Assembly: GCA_000507305.1 (NCBI GenBank) | Contig: DF239400.1 | Coordinates: forward strand, 9,688 to 73,687 | Length of the DNA: 64,000 bases | Source: Breviolum minutum Mf 1.05b.01 | Taxonomy: Eukaryota; Sar; Dinophyceae; Suessiales; Symbiodiniaceae | Direction of reading: 5' to 3' | Shown here: positions 48,601 to 60,169 of the stretch, one piece after another | How the letters are laid out: the number at the start of each line of letters is the position of its first letter | Numbering within the stretch: position 1 is the stretch's first letter | Notes under the pieces: generated by a model | The model's database searches: none | Seen by the model: only the letters and a program-made list of their open reading frames with translations | What the model was told of the DNA's origin: nothing | Position numbers and translations under genes: made by a program

Positions 48601-50227
48601 ACATTTCCTGGCTTTCTCAGGTTTATCAATAGTTTTTGATGTCTTCTCTTGTGCTTTTACCATGTTTTCTGTGGATTTGCGGTTTCATCGTTCTCAGGAT
48701 TAACACCTTTGTCGGGTGTTTCAGCCATGGCTTCGCCTGCGACAGTAAACACAATGCTGGAAGCCCGATGCGATCCCAATCCCGAACCTAGGGGCATCGG
48801 ACACGGCACCTCGAACGAATTTGGAAAGAAACATATGAAGAACGACTATGCCATTCCCCTTCAGTTGAGTTCCCAAATTTCGCAAGCACATTTTTTGTAG
48901 ACATGAAATATGATGGCAAAACGAAAACTTGGTCAGCTTCCCTGCATCGCCGGTTCCTGTGATTTGAAACAAAATAGAACTCTCAGTACAGTTGATAAGA
49001 CAAACCACAAACCACGTCTCAGCCGCATTGACTGCTTGGAAGTGATTTAAAAGTGCTTGGACCGACTTGGAAAATGACAGATCATCAAAGCAGATGGTAT
49101 TGTATGACCATGTATCACATTGCAGCTTCATAGTTTGCTTGTCAAGTAGAAGGCGAATTTGTCAATGATGTTCTGAGCCCCTGTGTGGCTGCTTCAATGA
49201 GGTCCCTTGCATGGCGTGATCATGGTTTCTCGTGGAAATCCTTTTGCAGCAGCCAACGCGAAGTGCCTCGGTGGCAGTGAATGCAGTGAATGCACTGAAG
49301 ACATGAAAATTATGAAGATCAAGATCATGTTATGAAACTTGAAATGCTTAAATGCTAATCTAGCAGTTGAGGGCAAAACCTTGAGTTATAAAGTCAGAAG
49401 CAGATGAGACATGCTCAGAGGTGATGAACTTTGTAGCCGAGGCAGATGCGTTATTTTTTGACAGAGAGGATTCATAGGTATTTTGTACTGTATAGTTTGG
49501 CAAACGGGGGATGACAGCTGCGCGGTGAAATGGAGAAAACGTCGACTGCTTTCACTCAGGCTTTTGCTGGAGCACCATGCAAATCCCAATTCGCACTGTG
49601 CTCCAAGTGGCAAATTTGCATGGGCTTGCATGACCAGCTGCATCTACGTTGCTTCGAGCAAGTTCATATTTTGGTCTTTTGTGCGATCTTTGCTCCTGCT
49701 TCTTCTTGTTGTGTCCTTTTGATGGTGGTGGCGGTGGGCGCGGCATCGTTTGGGGCGAGTCATGGTTCTATTTGCTGAAGCTTGTTGGTGAAGTCCAGAA
49801 ATTCAGAAAACCTTGAGTGAAATCAGAAAAACAATACTCCAAACTGCCTAAAGGGTCTGCGGTTTGGTTCCTCGAGGCTTCCATTGTCGGCTTGGATGCC
49901 ACGTCTCAAGCGTCGAAACATTTCGCATGCCTTTCCGGTGGCACGCCCCTTGCCTTGGCTGCCTTTGTTGGAGATGAGGTGCCCAAAATATGAAGGGAGT
50001 CAAGGTGATGCAGTGATGCAGCTGACACCGGTTTTATATGGCTTTATTAGGCTTTATTGCTTTTGGCGTCTTCCATAGTCGCCTCAACCAACCTGAGACT
50101 CAGGTTTCTGAATATTTCTGAATGTTTTTTTTTCATAAATTCGACGTGGCAGGAACTGGTGAAACTCTTGTGGCGCTTTGGTGCTGAAGATGCTGCGAAT
50201 GATATTGGTCTGGAGCCGAAGGACTGA
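45690..50227 (+). CDS. Ankyrin-repeat protein with N-terminal SHQW domain
   Basis: N-terminal exon 45690-45775 starts at ATG with ISDFLDMDG and later, one base out of frame, PPLPHSALAERGQLYQW. GC-AG intron 45776-45893 follows. Exon 45894-45995 reads GMFVIFVSHQWLTTQLPDPT, then GYQMQALRRVLKG. 46206-46322 reads MTVETDIISQTYASQQTFSA and DGYLWMDWFSIPQ. 46473-about 46650 reads AIQSIPAYVEVSTAFLALVP and NERNYTSWLARG. 46956-47042 reads EAKFMFPMDWQYNLVCDGEF. 47340-about 47396 reads EGPVDMYRFYLAHRPKLLG. About 47600-47675 reads LTEDFLEHFRFADLEAAVND. Ankyrin units follow at about 47845-47940 (MLRVLAEHKADVNMQ), about 48080-48125, about 48247-48317 (FKTLIELRADVNARSNNGMN), about 48478-48535 (VRVLIDAKADLHSHCEPLG), about 48700-48795, about 49537-49612 (RLLLEHHANPNSHCAPSG), about 49903-49975 (SGGTPLALAAFVGDE) and about 50151-50227 (ELVKLLWRFGAEDAANDIGL, stop TGA). 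This architecture is an expanded dinoflagellate family. Ankyrins bind proteins; the SHQW part may be enzymatic, unproven. Confidence 0.85.
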
Positions 50228-51660
50228 CTCTCCTGAAAATTCCTGACATTCCTTTTTGGATGGGTTGGTTTCGTTCTTGGACCCCGGAAAATCACGAGAT
50301 TCTCAGATTTTGCTTTTGATCAAAGCGAATGTGACGCGTGCAAACTCTCAACTCTCAGTAGCATTCAATCTGAGCAAATTTGAAGCCACAGCATTTACAC
50401 CGGAAACACAACTATATAGGCGTGGTCACATAAAATGAACATGCCTACGGACTCTACAGCCAGAGTTCAACCTGCGAATACAGACAGTCGAACCTTGTGC
50501 CAGCATTTTGTACTCGTAGCACTGGCAACCTTCTCTCATGTTGTAGTGGACAATGTTCGGGGGTTTGCGGATCTTCTTAAAATCCAATCCAACTCTCGTG
50601 AGGAGTCATCATTTCGAAAAACAATCCTAGAACAGTGAGTTTGTAGCGCAATGATCATCCAATCAAAATTTTCCTGGCCAAATGTGTGTCATGATCAGAC
50701 TCTGGAATCTCCCTGGCTGAGTTTCACAGACATGACATGCCAAAGTGGAGAGCTACAAAATGGGGGCATATCTCCGCCTGCGAATTCATTCAAAGAATGC
50801 AGCCTGCCAGGATTGGGCCCTTTCGAAGGGCCACTCGCGAGTGTTTGAGTGCCTGAACACGTTTAGAGTTTGAGCCTGTGGGCTTTGGCTTACTGCGAAA
50901 AATTGCCATTCACGCATGCCACATGCTCATAGCATCTCGTGGCTGTGCTAAAGTTTTGCTTTAGTCTCGGAGCAGAGACTTCGGTGTTCTGGACTATTTT
51001 GACTATTTTGTGAGTGGGCAACTGCTCGGTGATTTTGCTTTCCTCGATGGATTTTTCGATTCGGCAGTCGTGCGTGATTTTGCCGAGCTGGATTTTCGGA
51101 GCCGAACAGAAGTCCCGTCCAGCCGAAGAGCCTTCGCCGTCAGGTTGCTTTGCTAAGCAAGCACCCAACGCGGAGAGAGAAAGCTCGATACAATCTGATA
51201 TATCTGATATCTGATCCATCTTGATGGTTATCTCTAAATTTTTCTTCAGATTGCATGTGTATCTCCATGCGGGTCAGATGGTCAGGCAAACCTTCTTTCC
51301 AAGTTTCTGTTGACTGATTCACTGAGTATCAACATGGTGATGCTATCTTAGACAATCAGTACTCGCGCTAGAATGATGTAGCTTGCATTTTTTTTTGAGA
51401 GCAACTGACCATCGACCAGAGGTGGTAGATTTAAAGCCCCTCTAGAGATTTGGAAGTTTTTGCATAAACACGTTGTTTCCCTGCACAGACCAAAACTAAT
51501 CCAGAGAGAAATGACTCCATATTTCGCTTGATGAGAGCCTTTTTTGGGTTTCACATGGTTTCACTTTGCAGTCATATTTTGTATCAAAACCATCACGACA
51601 TGACATTTTCTCCTGTTTTGAGCTACTCAGTTTTTTTGACCGGTGATTGACTTGGCTTCA
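50228..51660. other. No firm gene; a few ambiguous open frames
   Basis: A 67-codon frame at 50435-50638 and two mutually exclusive frames around 50890-51219 (plus strand GDFAFLDGFFDSAVVRDFAE; minus strand KIQLGKITHDCRIEKSIEES) are open. None shows a known motif, and strand cannot be decided. Confidence 0.3.
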
Positions 51661-51662
51661 GT

Positions 51663-52396
51663 CGACGCAGGCGGTGTTGCTGCTGCTCTCCAGGGAGGTT
51701 TAGCTCTGGCAGGCGGTGAGCTGTTTCCAATTTGCGAAAACCAAATCCGAGAAGTTGCCATACCAACTCAGACATCCGAGGTGTCTCCAACCAGGTGAAC
51801 CCAATGGCTTTAGCAGCAGATACAAAGGCATGGCTTCACTGTGTAAAACTATCAGTGCCGCCGAAATGGACAATTGGAAGTGATGGCGACGGTGGCTGTG
51901 ACATGAGGCTGCCCGAGAGCTTTACCTGGGTAATCTTCCAGCTGGTATCACTGGCCAGCAGCCGGAGGTCTTGGAAGAGGTGTTTTTTCGTCCACTGCAG
52001 ATCTACTCGCAGGTTGCTTTCTTTTCCATTTGTTGCATTTGTTTAGTTTCATATAATCTATTTGATTCTATTGCATTGGATTATATACAGTATTTTTGAT
52101 CCCTGTGCCTGGTCATGAATCTATTGCGCCATACATATCACTCATATGGCTGTATGTATATTCTGTCAACTTAGCACGCTTATCACTCCTCTGGAAGTGT
52201 TGGATTCCACGTCTCTACGTAGCACAAGCCCAGGCTCATGCAATTCTTGAACCAGGCAGGGGCAGCTGTCAATTGAGCTCACCTGGTCATCTTTGGCGCT
52301 CTTGACACCGGTTGCGAAGTGTGGAGGACATTGAGGTTTTCAATAGAAATGACTGGCAATAGCAAGATTGCGAGGAAACACTGTATATATATATAC

Positions 52397-52427
<31 letters not shown>

Positions 52428-52560
52428 AATATCTATCAATTTTGAAAAACTTCATTTCGTCTAGTCATTTGGCGCGTAAATTTTGGCCTGGTGGCTCCAG
52501 GGGCCAGACACTGGCCGTGATCCAGGTCGTCTCCGATGGTACAAATGTTTCCATGTTTCC
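51663..52560 (+). CDS. U2AF large-subunit-like RNA-binding (RRM) exons, incomplete
   Basis: About 51663-51716 reads VDAGGVAAALQGGLALAGG before a GT donor. About 51905-52013 reads EAARELYLGNLPAGITGQQP then EVLEEVFFRPLQIYSQ. About 52228-52272 reads RLMQFLNQAGAAV. About 52490-52538 reads GGSRGQTLAVIQVVSDG before a GT donor. The order R-x-L-Y-x-G-N-x-P-x-G-I-T, F-L-N-x-A and L-A-V-x-Q-x-x-x-D matches the first half of the first RRM of the U2AF large subunit, which recognises the polypyrimidine tract at 3' splice sites. The second half (the RNP1 strand, F-A-F-x-E-F) was not found downstream. The gene may continue after a long intron, or may be broken. A TA-rich microsatellite lies in the intron at 52383-52428. 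Confidence 0.45.
52383..52428 (+). repeat. TA dinucleotide microsatellite
   Basis: About 45 bp of mostly TA units with occasional CG or CA breaks, inside an intron of the U2AF-like gene. Confidence 0.9.
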
Positions 52561-52579
52561 ATGTTTACAAAGAATTCTA

Positions 52580-55500
52580 ACACGCACAACTAATCCCAGA
52601 CATACTGTTGGTCTCAACCCACACATCACACGCCTTCCTTGTCAACAGTGCAGCCACAACCACCGCATTCTACAATTTTGGGTCATGGCGAACGCGACCG
52701 GAGAAACTTCTGCCATGGCGGAGGGAGTCACTCAAGGTGCTTCGTGGGGAGTCTTAGCTAACGAGTCGCAGCTCGGCACTGGGCACAGATACCGAAATAT
52801 ACCGAAATGCTCCAACCGCTAAGGCCGTCTCACAAGCAGAACAGTAGCTGGCTCGTGTCACGCGCTGAGAGCCAAACAGCCAAACCAGTTTGGTAGAAAG
52901 ATTTGACAAATGGTGGTTAACTCCACGTGGAGAAACAGCGTGTTCACATTGTATTTGTCATCCATGTGGACAAAACACCAAAAGACTTAATTGAGTGAGT
53001 AAAGTAAACGTAAACTTGTGTCACTGTATTTTCAAGTGCAACGAGAAGTTCAATCATCCTACAATCCACAACGATTTTCCTCCGCTGTGTTCAGTCTTTT
53101 GCGGGTCTAGGCAAGAGCTGCCGACTGTTGGTTGGGTTGGAGATCTCAGAGTTGCAAAACTGACACAGGCTACGACTTAGCGGGCATCCATTGGGTGATT
53201 GGTTCAATATGTGCGATGCATAAACGTTTCCCTATGAACACTTTTAGAATCTTTTGGAATTATAGTGAATCGTAGTTAGATTTCTAATGTGTTACAGTAA
53301 TGATGCATTGTAAGAACAACTGGTTTGAATTGTTGGCCACGGTCCATGGTCCAAACACTTGCTCGTTTCCTCAATCATTGCTCTTGAGAATGTGCATACC
53401 CGTACCCCCATTGATGGCCCTTCTTTCTCATGATAAGGATGATAAGGATTCCCCCTCAGGGGTGGGATGCCCATTCCGCCGTAGAAAGACTTCAGATCAT
53501 TGCACACATAGGTCTTTGGCCGCGCTAGAAAGTTGCCAGAACAGAAATAGAAAGGAAATTTATCATTTAGTAGAGTATGTCTATAGGCATGTCTGGAGTC
53601 TAGCCAAGGTAGCGTATATGATAATTCATCCTTTTCATACCTCATCGAACACTGCCGCAATCAATTTGCAGTTGCCTTTTTCCTAAATTGTGTCTCGCAA
53701 GTGTTTCCAGTGCTTCCGTTGTCAGCTGAATTTGCGAATAGACATATCCTGTTTTCAATCCACACTTGCAGAATTGCTTTTTGGAACGTGTGCAGATTGA
53801 CCAGCATTCGTTGGGACACCTTTTCTCATCTTTTTTCTAGACATCTTGAATAGCCATGTAGAATGCAGACATCGTGTTTGATGCAAAATATCGTGGCTGT
53901 GTGAAAGGTGTTTACTGTGAGAGCATGGGGCTCCAGAATCTATATTAATCTATCAGGTTGAAAGGCAATTCATTGAAAAACATGCAGCTTGACAATGCTT
54001 GCGATGAGGTCGTGAAAACAATGCCTGAGGGTGAGGCTGAAGTCCCTGCTGAAGGCAATGGTGATGTGGTGATAGTCATGCAGCGTGCATGTAGACTTGT
54101 AGACATTTTTGAGGGGTCTCCAGAGATTGCATTTCTTTATGTCAAAACTTCTGACTTGGGTACATCGCATGGTTCTCAAGATTCTCTGTTTGAAAGCGGA
54201 AGACGCCAGACAGGCTTCACAATGTTTAGGTAGTCTTGCAGTTTTGTATTCTCAGGAAATTTCCAGAGGCATAATTTCCTTTTGACATGGTATTGACGGT
54301 ATTGACATGCTGTCTAGACTCTTGATGACCTGGACTTGTGTTTATGGCTGAGCCAACAAAAGCTAGGCGCTTCAGTGTCCGGCTCCCAAAATGCTGCCAG
54401 ATACACCAGATTCAGATCCAACAACTTTTACTTATAAACAAGCTTTCTTTGAGACGAATGGACAGAAGTATGACATTTGGACAAACCTTTGTGCATCTGA
54501 TCGGTCCAAGGCAAAAGCCACCAGCGGAAGGACACTGGAAACTTCCGGGTGGTTGGAACTGACAAAAACATCTGATGGAAAAATGTCCATGCAATACTAT
54601 ACAATCTATGCATATCTATGCCATATGTATGCATATCTATGCCATATCTATGCCATATCTATGCCATATGCCTTGATATGCCTGAGAAAATCACCATCTT
54701 TGGGTGAAACTCTGTCGATGTGACCAAGCGCAGGCGACATGCGCCCGGCCAAGCCGGAGGCGGAGCTTCCAGGATCACTTGGCTCGGGGCTGAAACGACA
54801 AGTTCGGACGGTAGAAGTTGTGACATACTTCATACAGATATACAGTATATACATGAATTATATTGAATTATGGTACATTAATGGTAATCGAAGTTCTGTG
54901 CACAGGGCTTGTGGTATTGGATCAACCCTCATGAATTTCATTGCAAAAGCTGAGGAGAAGCAGCGAGGCAGGTATCACTTGAATCGGATATGTCTGTTTT
55001 CAAGGATTCTTGCTACTTTGATATCTGGCCTTCAAACTGCCAGGATGCAGCCGCAGCCAATTCCTTTGTAGCGTTCTTACACTACACCTGGAGAGCATTC
55101 TAGCAATCATGAGTACAGATGTTGGTTCAGGGATATCATTCCTAAATCACTGCGAGAGAGTGAGACATAGGAAAGAAAAAGGGATAACTATCCTAAAGAC
55201 ATGATGGGTGCAATCATGAAAATGGACGATTTGTTGGGTCTACGGTTTTGACACTGTGATTGTCGCGGCAATTTCGGAGAATGCTCTCAGGAACACGGTG
55301 CCAAAGCCTGCCCTGTCAGTCCGGCTCCCAGTGGCACTTTGACATGGCTTTTGATACAATTTGCAGAACTTGGAGCAAGTTTCAGCAAGATTTGGATCAT
55401 GAATCTTCAGTTTTTTGTTTTTTTTTGTAAGTTCTCAGTCAAAGATGAATTGGTTTAGTCGCTTTAGCTTGGTACTTCCAGAAATGGATGACTGTTGTGA
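52580..55500. other. Sparse region with only weak exon candidates
   Basis: Candidates are about 54000-54075 (DEVVKTMPEGEAEVPAEGNG) and about 54739-54800 (MRPAKPEAELPGSLGSG). Neither has a recognisable family. A tandem repeat lies at 54605-54672. The rest shows no convincing coding character on either strand. Confidence 0.3.
54605..54672 (+). repeat. Tandem repeat of a ctatgccatat unit
   Basis: About six imperfect copies of an 11-12 bp unit (ctatgccatat / ctatgcatat) stand head to tail. Confidence 0.85.
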
Positions 55501-55517
55501 CGCTGTTGTGATAAGAT

Positions 55518-57660
55518 CATGGATCCCTCTGGAGAGGCCCAAAGTGCCAAAGATCTCAGGGACACTGCGAGGCGAAACTCTGCTTCGAAGCACGGCTCAC
55601 ATGAGCATACACGACTATATGGGGCCCCATATGATACTATGATAATCTACTCAGAGTATGATACATTATGTAAATCTTTATCTCGTACTATTGTCAATCT
55701 TGTGATACAGTGATACTATTGACCTGTATGACTTATATGATAACTGTCACTGCTATCATAGCTGATACTCATGTTATTCCATGAGCATGCCAGGTCTGAT
55801 ATCGAGGCAGGGAGAGAATCCAGACGTTTTTCCCTTGTTGATCTTTCCACATCGTTCGACGTTTTGATCGTTTTGCACTGAGGCAACACGCAGACGCAGT
55901 CGCTTCGATGCCTTCGTGATTTATGCCATGGGAACTGGCCAACAGGCAAAGCCAAGTGCAACTCGAGTGCAGTGCCTAGTGTGCAACTGTGCAACTCCTG
56001 CGCAACCCGTGTGCTTCAGCCAAGACATGTTTCATCATTTTTCACGATTTGTTTCGAAGAACTTGTGGTTTCTTTCCTCTCTCTTTAGTTCAGAATGAAT
56101 TCTTTCAGTGTGGAAAACGCAGTTCACTTCGTGGAAATTCTTTCAGTTTTCAGCTTTCCAAAATGTTGCCAAACTCAGGCAGCTTCGATCAGCCGTGCGC
56201 TGGAGGCGACAGCATGACCACCAATGATGGAACACATCGTGTGGAACAACGTTGAACTCATTAAAATCCTCGAAACTCTTGCGTAAGTGTGCTAATTGTG
56301 GGGAGGTTCCTCGAGACTGACAATTTCTTGATCCTGTCTGATATTTTCCATGTATTTTCCATATATTTTCTATGTTTTTGTTTTTTTGGTTTTCAGAGTT
56401 AGGTATCGAAACGTGTAATCTTTGAAAAGATGTTGCGTTGTCTCATGCGCCGAGGCGCGGAACCTCCGCGTTTGCCAGCAGTCCTTTCTAGCCAGTGCCT
56501 CAGTCCTGAACTTTGTGGTCTTGCACTTTTTGACAAAATATGGCAACACATTAAGACTCAAAACAGAACTCAACACAGAACTCGCCACTGGAGGTTGGGG
56601 CTGTGACGCATCATCTCTCCAGCAGCGACGAGGCACACTTCATGGCACAGGCGCGAATGGCCGGGAGTATTGTGCATATGTGCAAAAGAAGCAGTAGGTT
56701 TCGAGAACGTCGGTCCGCAGTAAAAGTAACAGAGTGACATGCGTAAATCTGTATACTATTTGCGCACCACAAGATTGCTAGGTTGCTTTGTTACAATGTC
56801 TTTGCATCTCTTAGTTGCCTTTGATCAGTGCCCAGCTTGCATTTTCTGCTTAAGGCAGCGCAAAACAGCAATTGTGCTGTGATTCTGCTTACCAGGCAGT
56901 GCCCTCCTCAGATACTTCTGACTTCTATTCCTTCCCGCTACTTTCCTATACACTGTACACCCCGGAACCATGTGGCTAAGTGCGGTGCATTTTGTGAGGT
57001 TCATTGACCGAGTGGAGACAGGTGTCTTTGGCGATAGCAAGCCTGGCTTGTTTCTCGATGTCTGCGTGATACTGCAAGAGAGTCCCGTTCGATGTTGACG
57101 ATCGCACAGGCTGCGTAGCAGCTTTCACTTTGGCAAAGTGCCGGGGCCTTGGCAAGTCCACCGGTGGCAAGAACCCCTACTTGTTCATTAGTTCCCGCTC
57201 CAGGCCTCGCCAATCCCCAACACAAAAAAAACACATTGTTGACATGTAATGCATCTGGATTCACAACAGCAATGACAATTTGCTGAAAACAACATGGGAT
57301 GACATGTTCGAACTTGTCTACGCAATGCTTCCAACAAGGTCTGCCCAATGCTGTTATTGCTGCGTTGGAGTCAGATCTTGTCAACCCGGGAGCTTGGGGT
57401 TGGGAAGCCAAGAACAAAGCGGCAGTGCAGAGCTTCTCAGCTTCTCCCAGCTTCTCGCTGTTCTCAAGTGGTTACGGCGCTGTTCGCCATGAGTTTCTCA
57501 AAGTGAGAACTTGAGAAATCTCGAGAGCTGCGAATAGATGTAAATCAAAATTATGACAGCTTGACAGGATGGAACCAAGTCTTTGCTCGCTTCTCCGGCC
57601 GCGCAGTGATGGATTTGTCCATGGAGGCGCCTGGATCACATTGCTTCGGTTTCTGCAAGA
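55518..57660 (+). CDS. Unrecognised exons
   Basis: About 55518-55610 starts at ATG with MDPSGEAQSAKDLRDTARRN. About 56429-56550 reads MLRCLMRRGAEPPRLPAVLS, then SQCLSPELCGLALFDKIW. About 57315-57500 reads QGLPNAVIAALESDLVNPGA, WGWEAKNKAAVQSFSASPSF and SLFSSGYGAVRHEFLK. About 57570-57670 reads WNQVFARFSGRAVMDLSMEA then PGSHCFGFCKND. Composition and AG/GT borders support coding, but no domain is recognised and the pieces may come from more than one gene. Confidence 0.35.
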
Positions 57661-58495
57661 ATGACCACGGTGAGCACGTTGAACATGTTTAACATTAGCT
57701 GGTCGGCAGGAGTCAGATAGCGGCTGGGAGGAAGCAGTCTGCAGCCCAACTGTTTCGCAGCGTTAATTCTTCATGTTGTTCAATTGTATCTACATCACAT
57801 ATGCATCTTTCAATCATAATTCATTTTGCAAGATTGTATATTATGTATTATGTATCTACATATCCAGCTGTGTTGTATCTTGCAAGGCAACCGTTTAAGT
57901 TTGCATGGCCCATGTTTGTCGTGTGCCCATTGCCCATCAGGTGGATCGACTTGCTTGGCTACTGAATCCGCACGCTGACATTTCTAGGCAGAAACTGTGA
58001 AATCACGAAGTGAAGTTGCCATTTTTGTTTTGATCTCGAGTCTTCGTCACTGTTTTCTAGCACCAGGTCAGTGGTTGGTACCACAAGTGCTGGTGGACCG
58101 CAGCTCTCCTAGTTCTGAATGTTTTTTGAGTTTTAAGTTTTGAGTGCTTTCATCTCTTGCAACTTCTGAGACCGAAACTTCAACCATCTTTGGAGTTGTA
58201 GGATGCTTGCTGGAACTTGAGATGCCTTGCAAGGCTGTCTTTGCATGAAAGCAACCTTTGGAAAGCCACTGGAGGCACGAGAGCAAATAGAATGCATAGA
58301 CTATCATAGACTATCATAGACTCATATGGACTCTATGGTCCATGAATCATCCACCAGGCCCAGATGCTAAATGGCTAAAGGGATTTGAATAATCTTGTGT
58401 GATCTTTCCGATGGCTATCGTCATGTCAAATTGTACTAATGTGGCGGGAGGATAGGTTCATTGGCTTCCTTGACTGCACAACGTTGCAAGCGAGG

Positions 58496-60163
58496 CGAAG
58501 GTCGAAGCTACGATTGCTTCATCTCACACAATTGGGGTAAGGACAGTTCATCGTCGGGTTGGGAGAAAGCCGCCTTGATGACTTGATCCCTTCAGAGCCG
58601 TTTCTTTTTGCATCTTTTTGCTAGGACACACAGGGCAGAGACAATCACCAGAGAGTGATGCAGATAGCATGAAACCCAGCACGTAAAGGGAGTTCGAATT
58701 TGATTTTGTCAATTTCAAAATTCCTGTGCATTGTGCATTGAGGCTGGAATTTTGGAGAACCATGGAATCCAGGTCTTCCTCCAAGATAGAGAGGTGCCAA
58801 AAACTCAAGGCTTTTAATTCAGAAGAATCAGACAACAAATATCAGGCACACCGATGACAAGTTTCGAAGTTTCGAACGAACAGGCGCACCGATACAGCAG
58901 CACAGACGAGGCGGAGTTCGTTTTTCATACTTTTTCAAATCTTGCATAAGTATCATAAGTGCTCAGGGATAGTATGGGATAGTGCACAGAACAGTGCAGG
59001 CAATGGTGGATGGGATGCGCCGTTCTGCGGTTGCTCTGATCTTTGTGACAAGGTGGCTGGACAGATTGATGGCACACGTTGGCACTGAAAACGTTCAAGT
59101 CATCCAGAGCCGATTTCTTGAATTCTGGATTTCCCGACTAAAATGTTAATTGGACAGGAAATATGTCGAAAAGATCGAGGAAGGGAAAGTGGATGATGAC
59201 TGTGTTGCTCAGCATTGGCCTTAGAAATGACTTCTAAAATACCTGTGACAGCCATCACTTCAAGTTGGAAAGTGTTGGCATCGTTTTTGAATCACCTGGA
59301 ATTAGGTTTAATTTGGCCAAAATGGCACCAGCAATCCTTCCTGTGGTGTTGGAGCCAGAGATGACCAAGATCAGCAAATGGGGCTGGAACAGAGTCGCTT
59401 TGCTCAAATCGTTTTCGATTTTCCAATGTTTTGCTTGAACATTGGGATGAAGTTTGCCTAGCCTCATGTACGAGTAGCCTCAAAGCCAAACAGAATGTTG
59501 TTTAATCCTTTCCAAGTCAGGAATAGGGGATTGCTTTTTGTTGCCTTCTGTTGGTGTTGAACTGTTAGGAGAATGGCATGGGTTTTCCAAACATCGAGTC
59601 GACTGTCAAGTGAAGAGCGATGTGGCCGACCAATCTGGATTGCTCAGTGCTCAGGCGTATGCACATCTCTCTGGCAAGATGCTAGTGGATTTGTCTGGTG
59701 TGGCACTTGGTTTTGCAAGCAGCAAGTGAATGGACTTCATTCGTAGGAAGATCAAGCGGAGTCGTGTGGCCAGTTTGGAAGTCCAGTTGAGAGTCTATCG
59801 ACTGAATTCCATGGAAACATAGGTGAACGAGCTGAAACAGCTCCTGTCAAGGGGCTCTTGACCGTCCCTGTTGTGCCAGACTCTCCGATGCCCGATGTTC
59901 TAAGGTGGTGATGTTGCAGGTTTTCCGCAAGTCTTGTGGAGTGCAGAGCTCTCAGTTGCTAAGTTTCTGGAAGCATCATAGCAATACAACAATCTTCAAT
60001 GTTTCTTCAATGTTTCTTCAATGTTTCTTCGTACTTCTTCCCTCTTTTAAATTCTGTGTCAAAGTTTAGCTCCCACCTTGGATGAATCTAAGGGAAAGGC
60101 TCAACGGATGCAGTGTGCCATTGACCTCTTGGAACTTCGTATTCTGCAAGAGTCTTACAGGTG
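58496..60163 (+). CDS. SHNWG (TIR-like) domain protein
   Basis: Exon about 58496-58536 ends in RSYDCFISHNWG with a GT donor after the first base of the Gly codon. Exon 59000-59052 reads AMVDGMRRSAVALIFVT. Intron 59053-59157 is GT-AG and splits an Arg codon. Exon 59158-59211 reads KYVEKIEEGKVDDDCVA. Intron 59212-59305 is GC-AG and splits a Gln codon. Exon 59306-59396 reads FNLAKMAPAILPVVLEPEMT and KISKWGWNRV. Intron 59397-59654 is GC-AG. Exon 59655-about 59697 reads AYAHLSGKMLVDLSG. About 60071-60163 reads LDESKGKAQRMQCAIDLLEL and may be a later exon. D-x-F-I-S-H, a central strand with F-V-T, and a strand I-L-P-V-V follow TIR/SEFIR-like order, as in protist proteins with this motif. The exon between SHNWG and 59000 was not found. 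Function, such as scaffold or NAD-processing enzyme, is unknown. Confidence 0.7.
59998..60029 (+). repeat. 12-bp tandem repeat
   Basis: Three copies of caatgtttcttc side by side in an intron of the SHNWG gene, just before the 60071 exon. Confidence 0.85.
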
Positions 60164-60169
60164 CAATGC

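Noticed and set aside
48721-49131. 136-codon minus-strand ORF
   Set aside because: It overlaps an ankyrin exon on the plus strand and shows no domain; a shadow frame.
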